Source of the DNA: JASHVB01 sp963762885
GTDB taxonomy: Bacteria; Pseudomonadota; Alphaproteobacteria; Acetobacterales; Acetobacteraceae
Assembly: GCA_963762885.1 (NCBI GenBank)
Contig: CAVXNH010000016.1
Span: 62,001 to 126,000 of the forward strand
Length of the DNA: 64,000 bases
Direction: 5' to 3'
Each line of letters opens with the position of its first letter. The first letter of the stretch is position 1. Made by a program: the position numbers and the translations under genes. Below the pieces are notes generated by a model. The model did not search any database, had not been told where the DNA came from, and was given only the letters and a program-made list of their open reading frames with translations. Below are positions 43,007 through 51,872 of the stretch, piece by piece.

Positions 43007-44121
43007 CTACCCCTGGTGTTCCCCCGTCGGGCCCAGCAGCGGGAACGCGCTGTGCACGTGCGGCTGGAACACCGGCGGCGCACCGATGTGCAGGAAGGAA
43101 CGGTTAGCTCCGCCAGGCTGCGCGCGCCGGACAGCGCCATTGCCACGCCGATCTCATGCTCCAGCAGCCGCAGCATCATGCCGACGCCGGCGGCGCCCCC
43201 GGCGGCCAGCGCGTAGCAATACATCCGCCCCATCGCGATCGCGTCGGCCCCCATCGCGATCGCCTTCACGATATCGGTGCCACGGCAGAAGCTGCCGTCG
43301 ATCATCACCTTGGCCCGCCCGCGCACCGCGGCCAGCACCTCCGGCAGCACGTCCATCGACCCGCGTCCGTGATCGAGCTGCCGCCCGCCGTGGTTCGATA
43401 CATAAACGCAGTCCACGCCATGCTCGCAGGCCAGTGCGGCATCTTCCGCGGTGGCGATGCCCTTCAGGATCAGCGGGATGCTGTGGTGGTCCTTGAAGTG
43501 CTCGACGTTGTCCCAGGTGAAGCCGGCCTGGAAGTTGTGCCCGGTCGCGGCGGTGCGCCACGGCTTGACGAAGCGGCCGGCGATGTCGCGCTCGCGCCGC
43601 GAATAGGCGGCGGTGTCCACCGTGATGGCGAACGCGTCATAGCCGGCGGCGACCGCGCGCTTCGCTACATCGTCGCACCAGGCGTTGTCGCCGCGCACAT
43701 AGAGCTGGAAGATCTTCGGCCCGGGCGTCGCCGCGGCGGTCTCCTCCAGCCCCGGATGGGTCACCGAGCTGACAGTAATCGGAATGCCGAATTCCGAGGC
43801 CGCGCTGCCGGCGGTCGCTGCGCCGCCGGGGTGGAAGGATTCCAGCGAGCCAACCGGCGCCAGCGCCACCGGCATCCGCCACTTGCGGCCGAACAGCGTG
43901 GTGGTCATGTCGATCTGCGACACGTCGCGGCAGACCCGCGGGCGCAGCGCGATGCAGTCCAGCGCGTGGCGGTTGCGCCGCATGGTCGTTTCGGACTCCG
44001 CCGCGCCGACCAGATAACCCCAGATGTGGTTCGAGAGTTGCGCCCGCGCGGCGGGTATGAACTCGTGCAGGCACTGAAAGTCGCCGCCGGGCTCGTGCAG
44101 GTGGCTGGCTTCGTCGGGCAT
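43007..44121 (-). CDS. FMN-dependent alpha-hydroxyacid dehydrogenase (lactate dehydrogenase/oxidase type)
   Basis: The protein would be about 371 residues. Motifs in order: SNHIWGYLVGAAESETTM, LFGRKWRMPVALAPVG, FQLYVRGDNAW, and the active-site SNHGGRQLDHGRG with the catalytic His and Arg, then VMIDGSFCRGTDIVKAIAMG. This is the (beta/alpha)8 FMN family that oxidises 2-hydroxyacids. Near 43105 the frame shifts by one base; the correct end (RSFLHIGAPPVFQPHVHSAF) stops at 43007. The 544-residue frame running on to 42487 is a read-through artefact. Substrate unknown; lactate, mandelate or glycolate are typical. Confidence 0.85.
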
Positions 44122-44507
44122 TTTCTCCGTCCCCTCAGGCTGGTTGCTGGAGGCATCAGGCGACAGCCGGCCGGGGAGTGCAAGAGGCTGGGGCGATGCG
44201 AATGCCGGGAACGAGGTCAGCCAGCGTTGATCAATACCTTGGCGCGTCGTTCGAGCATATTGAAGTTGTGCACAACGTATCTATCACTGGGATTGTTCAA
44301 GGCGACCTCACCGAGCTACCTTGTAGTTGTATTCACTAGAGCGCCTGCCTTGATCTGGATCGAAGAAGGGCGTTGTGCTTCAGTGCGCATCTCAAAACTG
44401 GCACGGGCCCCATGGTGGCAAAAGATCTGACCTGCTTCGTCGTAAGGGCCAAATAGCAACCTCGATCGATCCCCGCCATAATTCCCCGGCAGACCAGAGG
44501 ATTGCAC
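44122..44507. other. Intergenic region upstream of the M20 peptidase
   Basis: No gene is supported. It is AT-richer than its surroundings and contains TTGATCTGGATCGA (44350-44363), one base from an FNR-type site, about 145 bp before the peptidase start. Confidence 0.4.
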
Positions 44508-45690
44508 ATGCTGCACAACAACCGCATCGCCGCCATCACACCCGAGGTCGTGGCCTGGCGGCACGCCATCCACGCCAACCCGGAACTCGGCTTCCACGAG
44601 CACCAGACAGCGGCGTTCGTCGCCCAGCAGCTTCGCTCGTTCGGGCTGGACGTGCAGGAAGGCGTCGCCGGCACCGGCGTCGTCGGCACGCTGCGTTGCG
44701 GCTTCGGCAACCGCGCGATCGGACTGCGCGCCGAACTCGACGCCCTGCCGATCGCCGAGCGATCCGGCAAGTCCTACGCTTCGAAACCCTGCGTCATGCA
44801 CGCCTGCGGCCACGATGGCCACGCCGCCGCCCTGCTCGGCGCCGCGAAGCTGCTGAGCGAACAGCCGGACTTCGACGTACGGTGCACTTCGTGTTTCAGC
44901 CGGCAGAGGAAAACGAAGGCGGCGGCACGCGCATGATCGATGCCGGCCTGTTCGACCGTTTTCCGGTCGAGGCGATCTACGCCGTGCACAACTGGCCAGG
45001 ACTGCCCCTTGGCACTATCGCCGCCCGAGTCGGCCCGATGATGGCCGCCGTCGATAATTTCGAACTGCGCTTCACCGGCACCGGCGCGCATGCCGCAATG
45101 CCGCATCTCGGCGACGATCCCGTCCTGGCTGCCGCCGCCTTCGTCGGCTCGGTCCAGCGCATTGTCAGCCGCTCCGTCGATCCGCAGACGCCGCTGGTCG
45201 TCAGCATTACCCAGATCCATGGCGGCAACGTCGGCAACGTCGTGCCAGGCGAGGTTTGGCTGCAAGGCACCTGCCGCTTCTTCGATCCATCCCTGTCGCA
45301 ACTGTGCGAGCGGCTTATCGGCGAGATCGCGGGCGGCATCGCGGCGGCGCACGGCGTTGTGGGAGGGCTCGACTACAAGCGCGGCTATCCGCCGGTAATC
45401 AATACGGCCGAAGCGGTAGCCTGCGCCGTCAAGGCCGCCAAATCCGTCGTCGGTCACGCGCAGGTTCGCACCGAGTTCGCCCCCAGCATGGGCTGCGAAG
45501 ATTTCGCCTATATGATTCAGGCGGCGAGCGGTGCGTACGCCTGGATCGGCGCCGGTGAAGCCGGTCCGGGACAAGGACTCATGGCGATCGTTACGACTTC
45601 AATGACGCCATTGTGCCGGTCGTGCTGGAGTATTGGGTCAAGTTGGTCTCGCAATCCCTGCCCGCATCGCCGGCGCAAAGCACCGGTTGA
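44508..45690 (+). CDS. M20 family amidohydrolase/peptidase (hippurate-type), two frameshifts
   Basis: About 394 residues from ATG 44508. M20D motifs: ELGFHEHQTAAFV, GLRAELDALPIAE, HACGHDGHAAALLGAAK with metal ligands, PAEENEGGGTRMIDAG, and GTGAHAAMPHLGDDPV in the dimerisation domain. The C-terminus (MGCEDFAYMIQA, GAGEAGPGQG) is also typical. One base is missing near 44877 and another near 45579; the restored end reads DFNDAIVPVVLEYWVKLVSQ and stops at 45690. It would hydrolyse N-acyl amino acids, using two metal ions. Confidence 0.85.
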
Positions 45691-45854
45691 ACATGGTCGC
45701 CACGCCCAGGCGGGACGTGATGGCGCGGCCGATGCCGCACTCGTTATGTCGGATGGATTGCCCGGGCCTTCCGGTTTTCCCGAACCGCAGGCATGTTGCT
45801 GTTATCAAACGTAGCGTCGCTGCCTGCCGTCCCTGATAGTCGGAGCGAATAACC

Positions 45855-46016
45855 ATGCTGACCATCGACGTGATCACCCTGCAACCTCTCGTCGCCCTCA
45901 TCGCCGGACTGCTGATTCTGATCATCCCGCGCCTGCTGAACTTCATCGTAGCGCTGTACCTGATCTTGATCGGCGTGATCGGATTACTGCCGCGCATTCA
46001 GCATTTTTTGCACTGA
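45855..46016 (+). CDS. DUF3096-type small membrane protein
   Basis: It encodes 53 residues, nearly all hydrophobic: QPLVALIAGLLILIIPRLLN, then FIVALYLILIGVIGLLPR. Two transmembrane helices are separated by IPRLLNF, the DUF3096 pattern. ATG 45855 follows GGAGCGAATAACC, a suitable ribosome binding site. Function unknown in the family; such proteins are widespread in Proteobacteria. Confidence 0.85.
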   Translation: MLTIDVITLQPLVALIAGLLILIIPRLLNFIVALYLILIGVIGLLPRIQHFLH

Positions 46017-46031
46017 CGCCAACGCGCAACC

Positions 46032-46060
46032 GTCATGGCCAGGCTTGACCCGGCCATGAC
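46032..46060. repeat. Short palindrome, family A-like
   Basis: GTCATGGCCAGGCTTGACCC followed by GGCCATGAC: a 9-bp perfect outer stem of the same type as family A. It follows the DUF3096 gene and could terminate it. Confidence 0.6.
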
Positions 46061-46226
46061 GTTTGAGGGGGGCCGTGCGTATCGGTTGAGAGTCAGTCGT
46101 TCGATGGGTTCCTGCCGGAAGCGTCAGCAACTTTGGGTAGGACAGCAGGCAGCCTCTCTCCCGCACTGTTGTATTGACATCCGATTCTTCAAGCAGAATT
46201 CTACCCCCACGGAACGGGGGATCCGG

Positions 46227-46421
46227 ATGGCGCGGGACTGTGGGCCGCCACATGCAGAGACGACCGTTATTCCCGCTGCATTGCGTGGGCGGGCGAAACA
46301 GGTGCGTGCCCTGGCGCGATCGGTCGCGCATGACGATGCTGCCCAGACGCTGAAAGACTATGCGGACGAATTGGACAGACGCGCCGCGGCTCTCGAAGCC
46401 CAGGCGCAGGACGTAATCTGA
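46227..46421 (+). CDS. Small helical hypothetical protein
   Basis: It encodes 64 residues from ATG 46227 behind GGAACGGGGG. After a short N-terminus the sequence is one long charged helix (RGRAKQVRALARSVAHDDAA, then QTLKDYADELDRRAAALEA). Similar small proteins of this pattern are common in alphaproteobacteria with unknown role. Confidence 0.6.
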   Translation: MARDCGPPHAETTVIPAALRGRAKQVRALARSVAHDDAAQTLKDYADELDRRAAALEAQAQDVI

Positions 46422-46462
46422 GCAAGCGTTGTTCGAAGGTTGTGGGTCTGCGGCGCTCGGTC

Positions 46463-46753
46463 TTACGCGGCAGCGTCGGCGCGTGCCGCGATCCGGCGTC
46501 CCGCCACATATCGCACGCCATCTGCTTCCGTATGCTCTTCGTGCATGGTCCCGGCCGGGACGCTGCATGAGTCGCCTGGACCGTAAACGCAGCGGTCGTC
46601 ACCAAAAACCAGCGTGATGGAGCCGTCCAGCACAAACACCCGAGCGTCGAAATCGTGTGTGTGGGCCTCACGATGTATGTTCGGCTCGATGCCGCCCTCG
46701 CGCACTTCGTAACCTTCACGTCGAAGATCGGCTTCGAATTCTGCTCGGTTCAT
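46463..46753 (-). CDS. Small single-domain cupin
   Basis: It encodes 96 residues from ATG 46753, behind GGAG. Cupin motif 1 is HTHDFDARVFVLDGSI with His pairs, and motif 2 is YGPGDSCSVPAGTMHEEHTE. Metal ligands His, His, Glu-equivalent and His are recognisable. The barrel is complete at this length. Small cupins may bind metals or sugars; the substrate is not predictable. Confidence 0.8.
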   Translation of the reverse strand: MNRAEFEADLRREGYEVREGGIEPNIHREAHTHDFDARVFVLDGSITLVFGDDRCVYGPGDSCSVPAGTMHEEHTEADGVRYVAGRRIAARADAAA

Positions 46754-47418
46754 GGTGCCTGCTCCCATTACGAAGCGGCGACCATAGGACCGAGCCTGCG
46801 ACAACGTCAAACGTCCTCGGATCGTGCCTTGTTCTGCTTTTTGCCACGACTGACCCGCCGCCCGGCGCAGCGGACTGCGAGCTACCACCAGCCGACGCCC
46901 GTCGGACATGGTGGCCGTGAACTCACGCCCGCGTCGCCGCCTGGCACGCAAACACGGACGCCATTCGAGACCGTGCCGAAGGCCCGCAGGTCGGCTCTGA
47001 GTTCGCTTTGGTGTCGTCGTGAATGAAACAATCAAAGCGTGATCGGCGGGGTTACCCGGCACGCTTGCGTCGCTGTAGAGAGCCCCAACTTTCACCTCGA
47101 CAGACCCACCATGCTCAATCTGGCATCCAACCGCAGGAACGCCAAGCAGAGTAATCCCGGCGGGCGCTGGCTTGTGTCTCCCGCGGCAATACATCCGCAT
47201 CAGCTCGATCGGCGTCTGCGGCGGCACCGCATGGCGTGTTGCTCTGCCACGTTGCGCTCCTCACGCGCGTTGTCCTGACTCTAACGTTTAGTGCTTGCCC
47301 TCCCATGTTATTGCGAAGAGCGTAGCGACCAGGAATGCCTCCGCTGGACGAAGCACAGACGATGGTGGCATGGCCTTGTTGGTCCGCACGCAGGACTCCA
47401 AATGCGGCTGACCGCCAC
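46754..47418. other. Gap upstream of the cupin
   Basis: The minus-strand frame continuing upstream of the cupin has one protein-like stretch (GREFTATMSDGRRLVVARSP, about 46900) that might be a decayed gene. Otherwise I see nothing in it. Confidence 0.3.
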
Positions 47419-48495
47419 TCAATCCAACCGATAAACCCGGCGCGCGGTGCCGGCGAACAGCGCCTGCTTCTCCTCCGCCGAGGCGCCACTTGCGAGGCGC
47501 TTGAATGCGTTCCACAGCGCCGCCCAGCCGATGCCCATCTTCTCCACCGGAAAGTTGCTCTCGAACATGCAGCGCCGCGGCCCGAACAACCCGATGCAGG
47601 TTTCGATATAGGGCCGCCACAGCGCCGCCAGTTCTTCCGACGACGGTGGCCGCGGCTGCGCCATGTAGTCGGTCGCCGCCAGCCGCATCATCATGCCGCC
47701 CAGCTTCATCGTCACGTTCGGGCACGTCGCCAGCTCGGTCACCGACGCCTTCCAGGCCGCGAACACCGCGTCTCGCTTGCCGGCGTACGGACCGTAGCCC
47801 AGCGGCCCACCGCAATGCCCCATGACGATATTCGTTCCCGGCGACGCCCGCGCGAGCGCCACCACGTCGGCCAACTGCGGATGGAACACCCACGCGTCCA
47901 GCGACAGCCCCAGCGCCGACAGCTTCGCCAGCCCGGCGCGAAACTCCGGCCGTGCGTACAATCCCGGCGCCATGTCCGGCGCGCTGTTGCCGATGATCGG
48001 ATCGGCATCCCACCCACCCGAGTGGCGCACGCCGCGGAACCGTCCCCCACCGGCGCGGATATGCGCCTCCAGCACCGGCTCGACCCAGTCGCCCTTGGTC
48101 AGATCCGCGTAGCCGACGATGCCGGCCGCGACGCGAGTCTTACCGTAGCCGCCGCTGTCGCTCATTGCGCTGATGCCGGCGACGAATTCGGTCTCCCCGA
48201 CCGGCCGCATCTCGCGCGGCCCGGAAGCGCGATACATCGAGTGGCATTGCAAGAACACGCTGCCGACGATGTTGTGGCCGGTGCCGCAATCGTCGAGGAA
48301 CTCGTGCAGCAAATAGCGCATCGCCGGGACCTGCCAGGAATCACCGGGCCCCTGCACACCTGGGCGGTGCCATAGGTGATGGTGTGTATCGATGATCGGC
48401 AGCCCGGGTTCGATGATGTCCTCGGGCAGCGCCTTGGCGAGCCACTCGGGCCGCGGCGGCGAGATGCGTCCGTATTGCGTGACGGTCTGGCTCAT
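47419..48495 (-). CDS. Amidohydrolase family 2 (TIM-barrel metal-dependent hydrolase)
   Basis: It encodes 358 residues from ATG 48495 behind GGGAGGAAACGCA. The metal-binding IDTHHHLWHRP opens the barrel, followed by GVRHSGGWDADP, NIVMGHCGGPLGYGPY and CMFESNFPVEKMGIGW. These are the amidohydrolase_2 landmarks shared with lactonases and decarboxylases (LigI, ACMSD type). It may hydrolyse a lactone or cyclic ester in carbohydrate or aromatic degradation. It has no close operon partner. Confidence 0.87.
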   Translation of the reverse strand: MSQTVTQYGRISPPRPEWLAKALPEDIIEPGLPIIDTHHHLWHRPGVQGPGDSWQVPAMRYLLHEFLDDCGTGHNIVGSVFLQCHSMYRASGPREMRPVGETEFVAGISAMSDSGGYGKTRVAAGIVGYADLTKGDWVEPVLEAHIRAGGGRFRGVRHSGGWDADPIIGNSAPDMAPGLYARPEFRAGLAKLSALGLSLDAWVFHPQLADVVALARASPGTNIVMGHCGGPLGYGPYAGKRDAVFAAWKASVTELATCPNVTMKLGGMMMRLAATDYMAQPRPPSSEELAALWRPYIETCIGLFGPRRCMFESNFPVEKMGIGWAALWNAFKRLASGASAEEKQALFAGTARRVYRLD

Positions 48496-48729
48496 TGCGT
48501 TTCCTCCCGCGTGGCGCCTGTTGCCGCCAACCCTGTCATCGCCAGGGCAGCGAGGCAATCTCGGTCAGCCGGGATGACGTCAGGCTGCCGCCGAACCCCA
48601 CGATTGTGCGGGGAGAAGGTACGCACGGGCCGCATGCCGCTGCGCGATCCCCCGATGCGGGCAGGCGCGGCGATCGGCTTGCCAAACGGCCGCGGCTCCA
48701 GACGACAAGCGCTGGCGTGGACCTTGGGC

Positions 48730-48930
48730 TCAGCGCCGACCGGTCAATGCCTCACGACGCAGACGGGCCGCACGGCGCCGCCGGAAGGAGGGCACGTGAC
48801 GGATCAGGAACAAGATGAGCAAGGCGAGAAGATGGTTGATCCATCCAGGCCGGCGCGGGTACGGGTTGGGGTCGGTCCGATCTGGGTCAGGATGACAGGC
48901 TTCAGCCGGAGCGATGTGAGGGTTTTGCAT
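48730..48930 (-). CDS. Possible small single-pass membrane protein
   Basis: From ATG 48930, 66 residues: an Asp/Pro/His-rich N-terminus, one hydrophobic helix (INHLLALLILFLIRHV) and a strongly basic C-terminus (RRRRAARLRREALTGRR). No ribosome binding site is obvious. Could be real given the positive-inside pattern. Confidence 0.35.
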   Translation of the reverse strand: MQNPHIAPAEACHPDPDRTDPNPYPRRPGWINHLLALLILFLIRHVPSFRRRRAARLRREALTGRR

Positions 48931-49152
48931 GGGCGCTGCATGCCACAGGCGAGGGCGTATGTCAATATATTTAACAAATAATGTTAGAAAATGCACAGAT
49001 GTCGCTCAGCGGCCACTGCCGCGGGCGATTTGAACTGCAGGTTCTTGCTTGCTGTCTTCTGCCGACCGCACGACCCGGTCACGATCGCTCGCCCCAGATT
49101 GACACCGCACGCCTGGCCGGGCGAAGCTGGCTCATTGCCATTGGGGGAACCG

Positions 49153-49912
49153 ATGTCCGCGACACTGAAGGCGTTCTGGCAGCCTGGATGAACCAGCTGC
49201 CTGAAGCTCAAAGAGTTTCTTCTCGGTCCGTGCGATCGAGTTCGAATCAATCAACGTACTGGAAGACGCCGCCGGACTGGCTGAACTGCGGCGGCTGGGT
49301 GCGCGTTCGATTCCCGTGCTATCGCGCGGCGATGAGTGGGTGTTCGCCCAGAACATCGCCCATGTGGTGAAGTTCCTCGGCCTCAACGAGAAGGCCGGTC
49401 CGGTTCTGACGCCGGACCAGTTGGTGCGGCGCCTGGAACGTTTCCTCGACATCGCACTGCGCATCATCCCGCAAATGCCGGACGACAAGCTAGAGACCGA
49501 GGTGCCGAACCGTCCCCGCAGCTATCGCGTGCTCGGGCATCACATGTTCCGCGTCGCCGAGACCTTCCTGGAAGTCGCCGCCGATGCCGAGCTGACCTAT
49601 GAAAAGCTGACCGCACGTCCGCCGGAGAGTATGCGCACCAGCGCCGATATCGCCGCTTACGGCGCCGGCGTTCGCCAGCGTCTGGTCGCGTGGTGGGATG
49701 CCAAGGCCGACAAGTCGGGCCGCGACCCGATCCAGACCTACTACGGTCCGCAAATCCTGCACGAGGACCTCGAGCGGACCACTTGGCACGTCGGTCAGCA
49801 CACCCGCCAATGGGTGATGTTGCTCGGCATGATCGGCATCGCTCCGGACGGCCCGCCGGGTGAGGCCGACTTCGCCAACCTCCCCATGCCCACCAGCGTC
49901 TGGGACGGCTAG
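49153..49912 (+). CDS. Glutaredoxin-DinB fusion with in-frame UGA at the redox cysteine
   Basis: ATG 49153 follows GGGGGAACCG. Reading on: MSATLKAFWQPG, then TGA (49189-49191), then TSCLKLKEF. In the family I know this motif as WQPGCTSCLK, so UGA replaces the first Cys of CxxC. One extra T near 49221 shifts the frame; after it VRAIEFESINVLEDAAG continues the thioredoxin-like fold to VLSRGDEWVFAQN. From about 49420 a DinB-like four-helix domain follows (LERFLDIALRIIPQMPD, LGHHMFRVAETFLEVAADAE, TTWHVGQHTRQWVMLLG with metal-type His). The UGA may be selenocysteine, a nonsense mutation or an error. Confidence 0.75.
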
Positions 49913-50059
49913 CAACCTCACCGCGCGGTATCGCCTATCCCGCGACGGCGAGAGAGAGCCTGCCCCCGGGCACTTGACCTGGGGTCGAGACGCAAAGTGG
50001 CGAAGGTGACGGCGATCGGTCGGGACAAGGTCCGCCCTCCTTCCAAACGCGCTCGCTGC

Positions 50060-51175
50060 CTACACGCCCACCACCACGGCTCGCCCCCCAACTGCGTCGA
50101 CCTTTCGCGCGTACGACCGTCCCCATCGCAATGCAGGAACCTCCACCCACACATGCAGCCCTGCGGACAGCAGCAGTGGTGCCACGATCGCGCACGGCAC
50201 CCACATCACCGTAAACAACACCCCGTCCCCTCTGCTCACCGCCGCAAGCCCCAGCCCGAGCAACTTATGCACCGGCTCGTTGGTCAGATAGATGCAGTAG
50301 GACAGCGCCCCGAGCCACAACATGACCCGCGATCGCAGCACGCCTGCCAGCATCCGCAGGCCGGCGAAATCCGGGCGCGACTGCGCCGCCAACGCCACCG
50401 TCCACACCAACCCGGGCACCAGCTTATCGACCCGGCCTTGCGCCCCGCAGATCGCCAGCGTCGCGATCAACACCGCACCATACCGCCATGCCGCGCCGCC
50501 TCGGACCAACGCCGCGCTGGCCACCCCGAGTGCGAAATACTGCGCCTTGTTCGGCATGAACGCGCGGCTGAACTGCAACTCGGGTGGCGCCATGGCCTGC
50601 CAGACCAATCCCGCGACGGCCAGGCCCAGGAACACCCCGACCATCCGGTCCGCACCGATCCGCGCCCCGATCAGCAGGGCGGCCACATAGAACTGCCATT
50701 CCGTGGACAGGCTCCAGGCGGAGCCCAGGAAGCTCACCCACGCCCCCGGCACAATCGCGTTGGGCAACAGTCCGTGCGTCATCGTCAGGTGGGTGGCGAT
50801 CTCGGCGGCCCAACCGTGCGGCCAGCCAACCGACCAGATTTCGCGCGCCGGGCTGTCAGCGCCAATCCATGGCAGCCGGGCGAAGTCGGTGGGCACCGCC
50901 TGCACCGCCACCGCGACGGTGAACATCGCCAGGTAGATTGGCAGCGTCCGTGCCGCGCGAGCGATCAGGAAGCCTCGTCCACGCCAACCAAAGCTTTCCA
51001 GCGACTGCACGATCACCAGTCCGCTGAGGGCGAAAAACACGTCCACCGCCGCACCGCCATGCGACAATGGCCCGGCGATCCATATTGGGATGATCGCGAA
51101 CGGTGCCAGGTGACCAAGCAGCACATAAAAGGCCAGCAGGCCGCGCAACCCGTCGAGGCATTCCAGCCGCTTCAT
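50060..51175 (-). CDS. Acyltransferase 3 family membrane protein
   Basis: It encodes 371 residues from ATG 51175. Family landmarks: ECLDGLRGLLAFYVLLGH at the N-terminus with the catalytic-type Arg and His, VFFALSGLVIVQSL, and AWSLSTEWQFYVAAL in the middle. About ten hydrophobic helices follow. Such proteins O-acylate cell-surface sugars, for example exopolysaccharide or lipopolysaccharide, at the inner membrane. The ORF extending to 51295 adds an Arg-rich leader and is not needed. It is divergent from ccdA. Confidence 0.87.
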   Translation of the reverse strand: MKRLECLDGLRGLLAFYVLLGHLAPFAIIPIWIAGPLSHGGAAVDVFFALSGLVIVQSLESFGWRGRGFLIARAARTLPIYLAMFTVAVAVQAVPTDFARLPWIGADSPAREIWSVGWPHGWAAEIATHLTMTHGLLPNAIVPGAWVSFLGSAWSLSTEWQFYVAALLIGARIGADRMVGVFLGLAVAGLVWQAMAPPELQFSRAFMPNKAQYFALGVASAALVRGGAAWRYGAVLIATLAICGAQGRVDKLVPGLVWTVALAAQSRPDFAGLRMLAGVLRSRVMLWLGALSYCIYLTNEPVHKLLGLGLAAVSRGDGVLFTVMWVPCAIVAPLLLSAGLHVWVEVPALRWGRSYARKVDAVGGRAVVVGV

Positions 51176-51294
51176 GCCGGCAGCATGGCATCGATACCTT
51201 AACAACCTGCCAACGACCCGGCAGGTCGCGTCACTGCCTCTCGCTTGGCGCCCGGCGCGCATGCGTATACCATGCGCATCACCCGGAGGCGCCA

Positions 51295-51540
51295 ATGACC
51301 TACGTTCCGCGCGGACCCAAGAAGCCGGTCAACATGACGTTGAGCGAGGACCTGGTCCGCGACGCCCGCACCCTGACCTCAAACCTGTCGGACACTGTCG
51401 AGAAGCTGCTCGCCGACTATGTGGCGGCCGAGCAAAGCCGGCGTGCCGAAAAAGAGCGCCGGATTGACGAAAGTATCCGGCTGCTGAATGAGCATGAAGC
51501 GCAGAATGGCGTCTGGGGCGAGGAGTTCTGTACTCTCTGA
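51295..51540 (+). CDS. ccdA: CcdA-type antitoxin
   Basis: It encodes 81 residues from ATG 51295 behind GGAGGCGCCA. The N-terminal half is ribbon-helix-helix-like (KPVNMTLSEDLVRDARTL, SNLSDTVEKLLADYV) and the C-terminus is charged and disordered (EHEAQNGVWGEEF), as in CcdA, where the tail wraps the toxin. Its stop overlaps the toxin start (TGATG). It should bind its own promoter with CcdB and repress the operon. Confidence 0.88.
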   Translation: MTYVPRGPKKPVNMTLSEDLVRDARTLTSNLSDTVEKLLADYVAAEQSRRAEKERRIDESIRLLNEHEAQNGVWGEEFCTL

Positions 51541-51863
51541 TGGCCCAGTTCGACATCCACGTTACGACCGGCCGCAACACCGCGGGCACTCCCTACGTCG
51601 TCGTTGTGCAATCCGCCAGATACAACCGACGCCCAACAAGGGTTGTCATTCCGTTGGTGACCCTGCCGGTCGAGAACGCCGGGGATCCGGACCTGATGCC
51701 CGAATTCCGCATCGAGGGGCGCTCGGTCTTCCTCAATCCCCTCCGCATACTGACCGTGCCGATGTCGGCCCTGGGGCAACAGGTTGCTTCACTGGCCGAC
51801 GATGTCTCAGCCGGGCGGATCATCGGCGCGATCGACGAAGTGATCAGCCGCGCCTACCGCTGA
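51540..51863 (+). CDS. ccdB: CcdB-type gyrase-targeting toxin
   Basis: It encodes 107 residues, overlapping ccdA by one base. CcdB features: N-terminal FDIHVTTGRNTAGTPYVVVVQSA shortened pattern (start MAQFDIH), RVVIPLV near residue 35 and RIIGAIDEVISRAY at the C-terminus, the region that contacts gyrase. The length matches the family (about 101-107). It poisons DNA gyrase unless neutralised by CcdA. The pair is chromosomal and between housekeeping-type genes, not near the integrated elements. Confidence 0.85.
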   Translation: MAQFDIHVTTGRNTAGTPYVVVVQSARYNRRPTRVVIPLVTLPVENAGDPDLMPEFRIEGRSVFLNPLRILTVPMSALGQQVASLADDVSAGRIIGAIDEVISRAYR

Positions 51864-51872
51864 ACCCGTGCT

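Noticed and set aside
42487..44121. 544-residue FMN enzyme with an Arg/Ser-rich tail
   Set aside because: The family C-terminus is found in a neighbouring frame ending at 43007; the tail is the translation of a palindromic repeat and the next gene's opposite strand.
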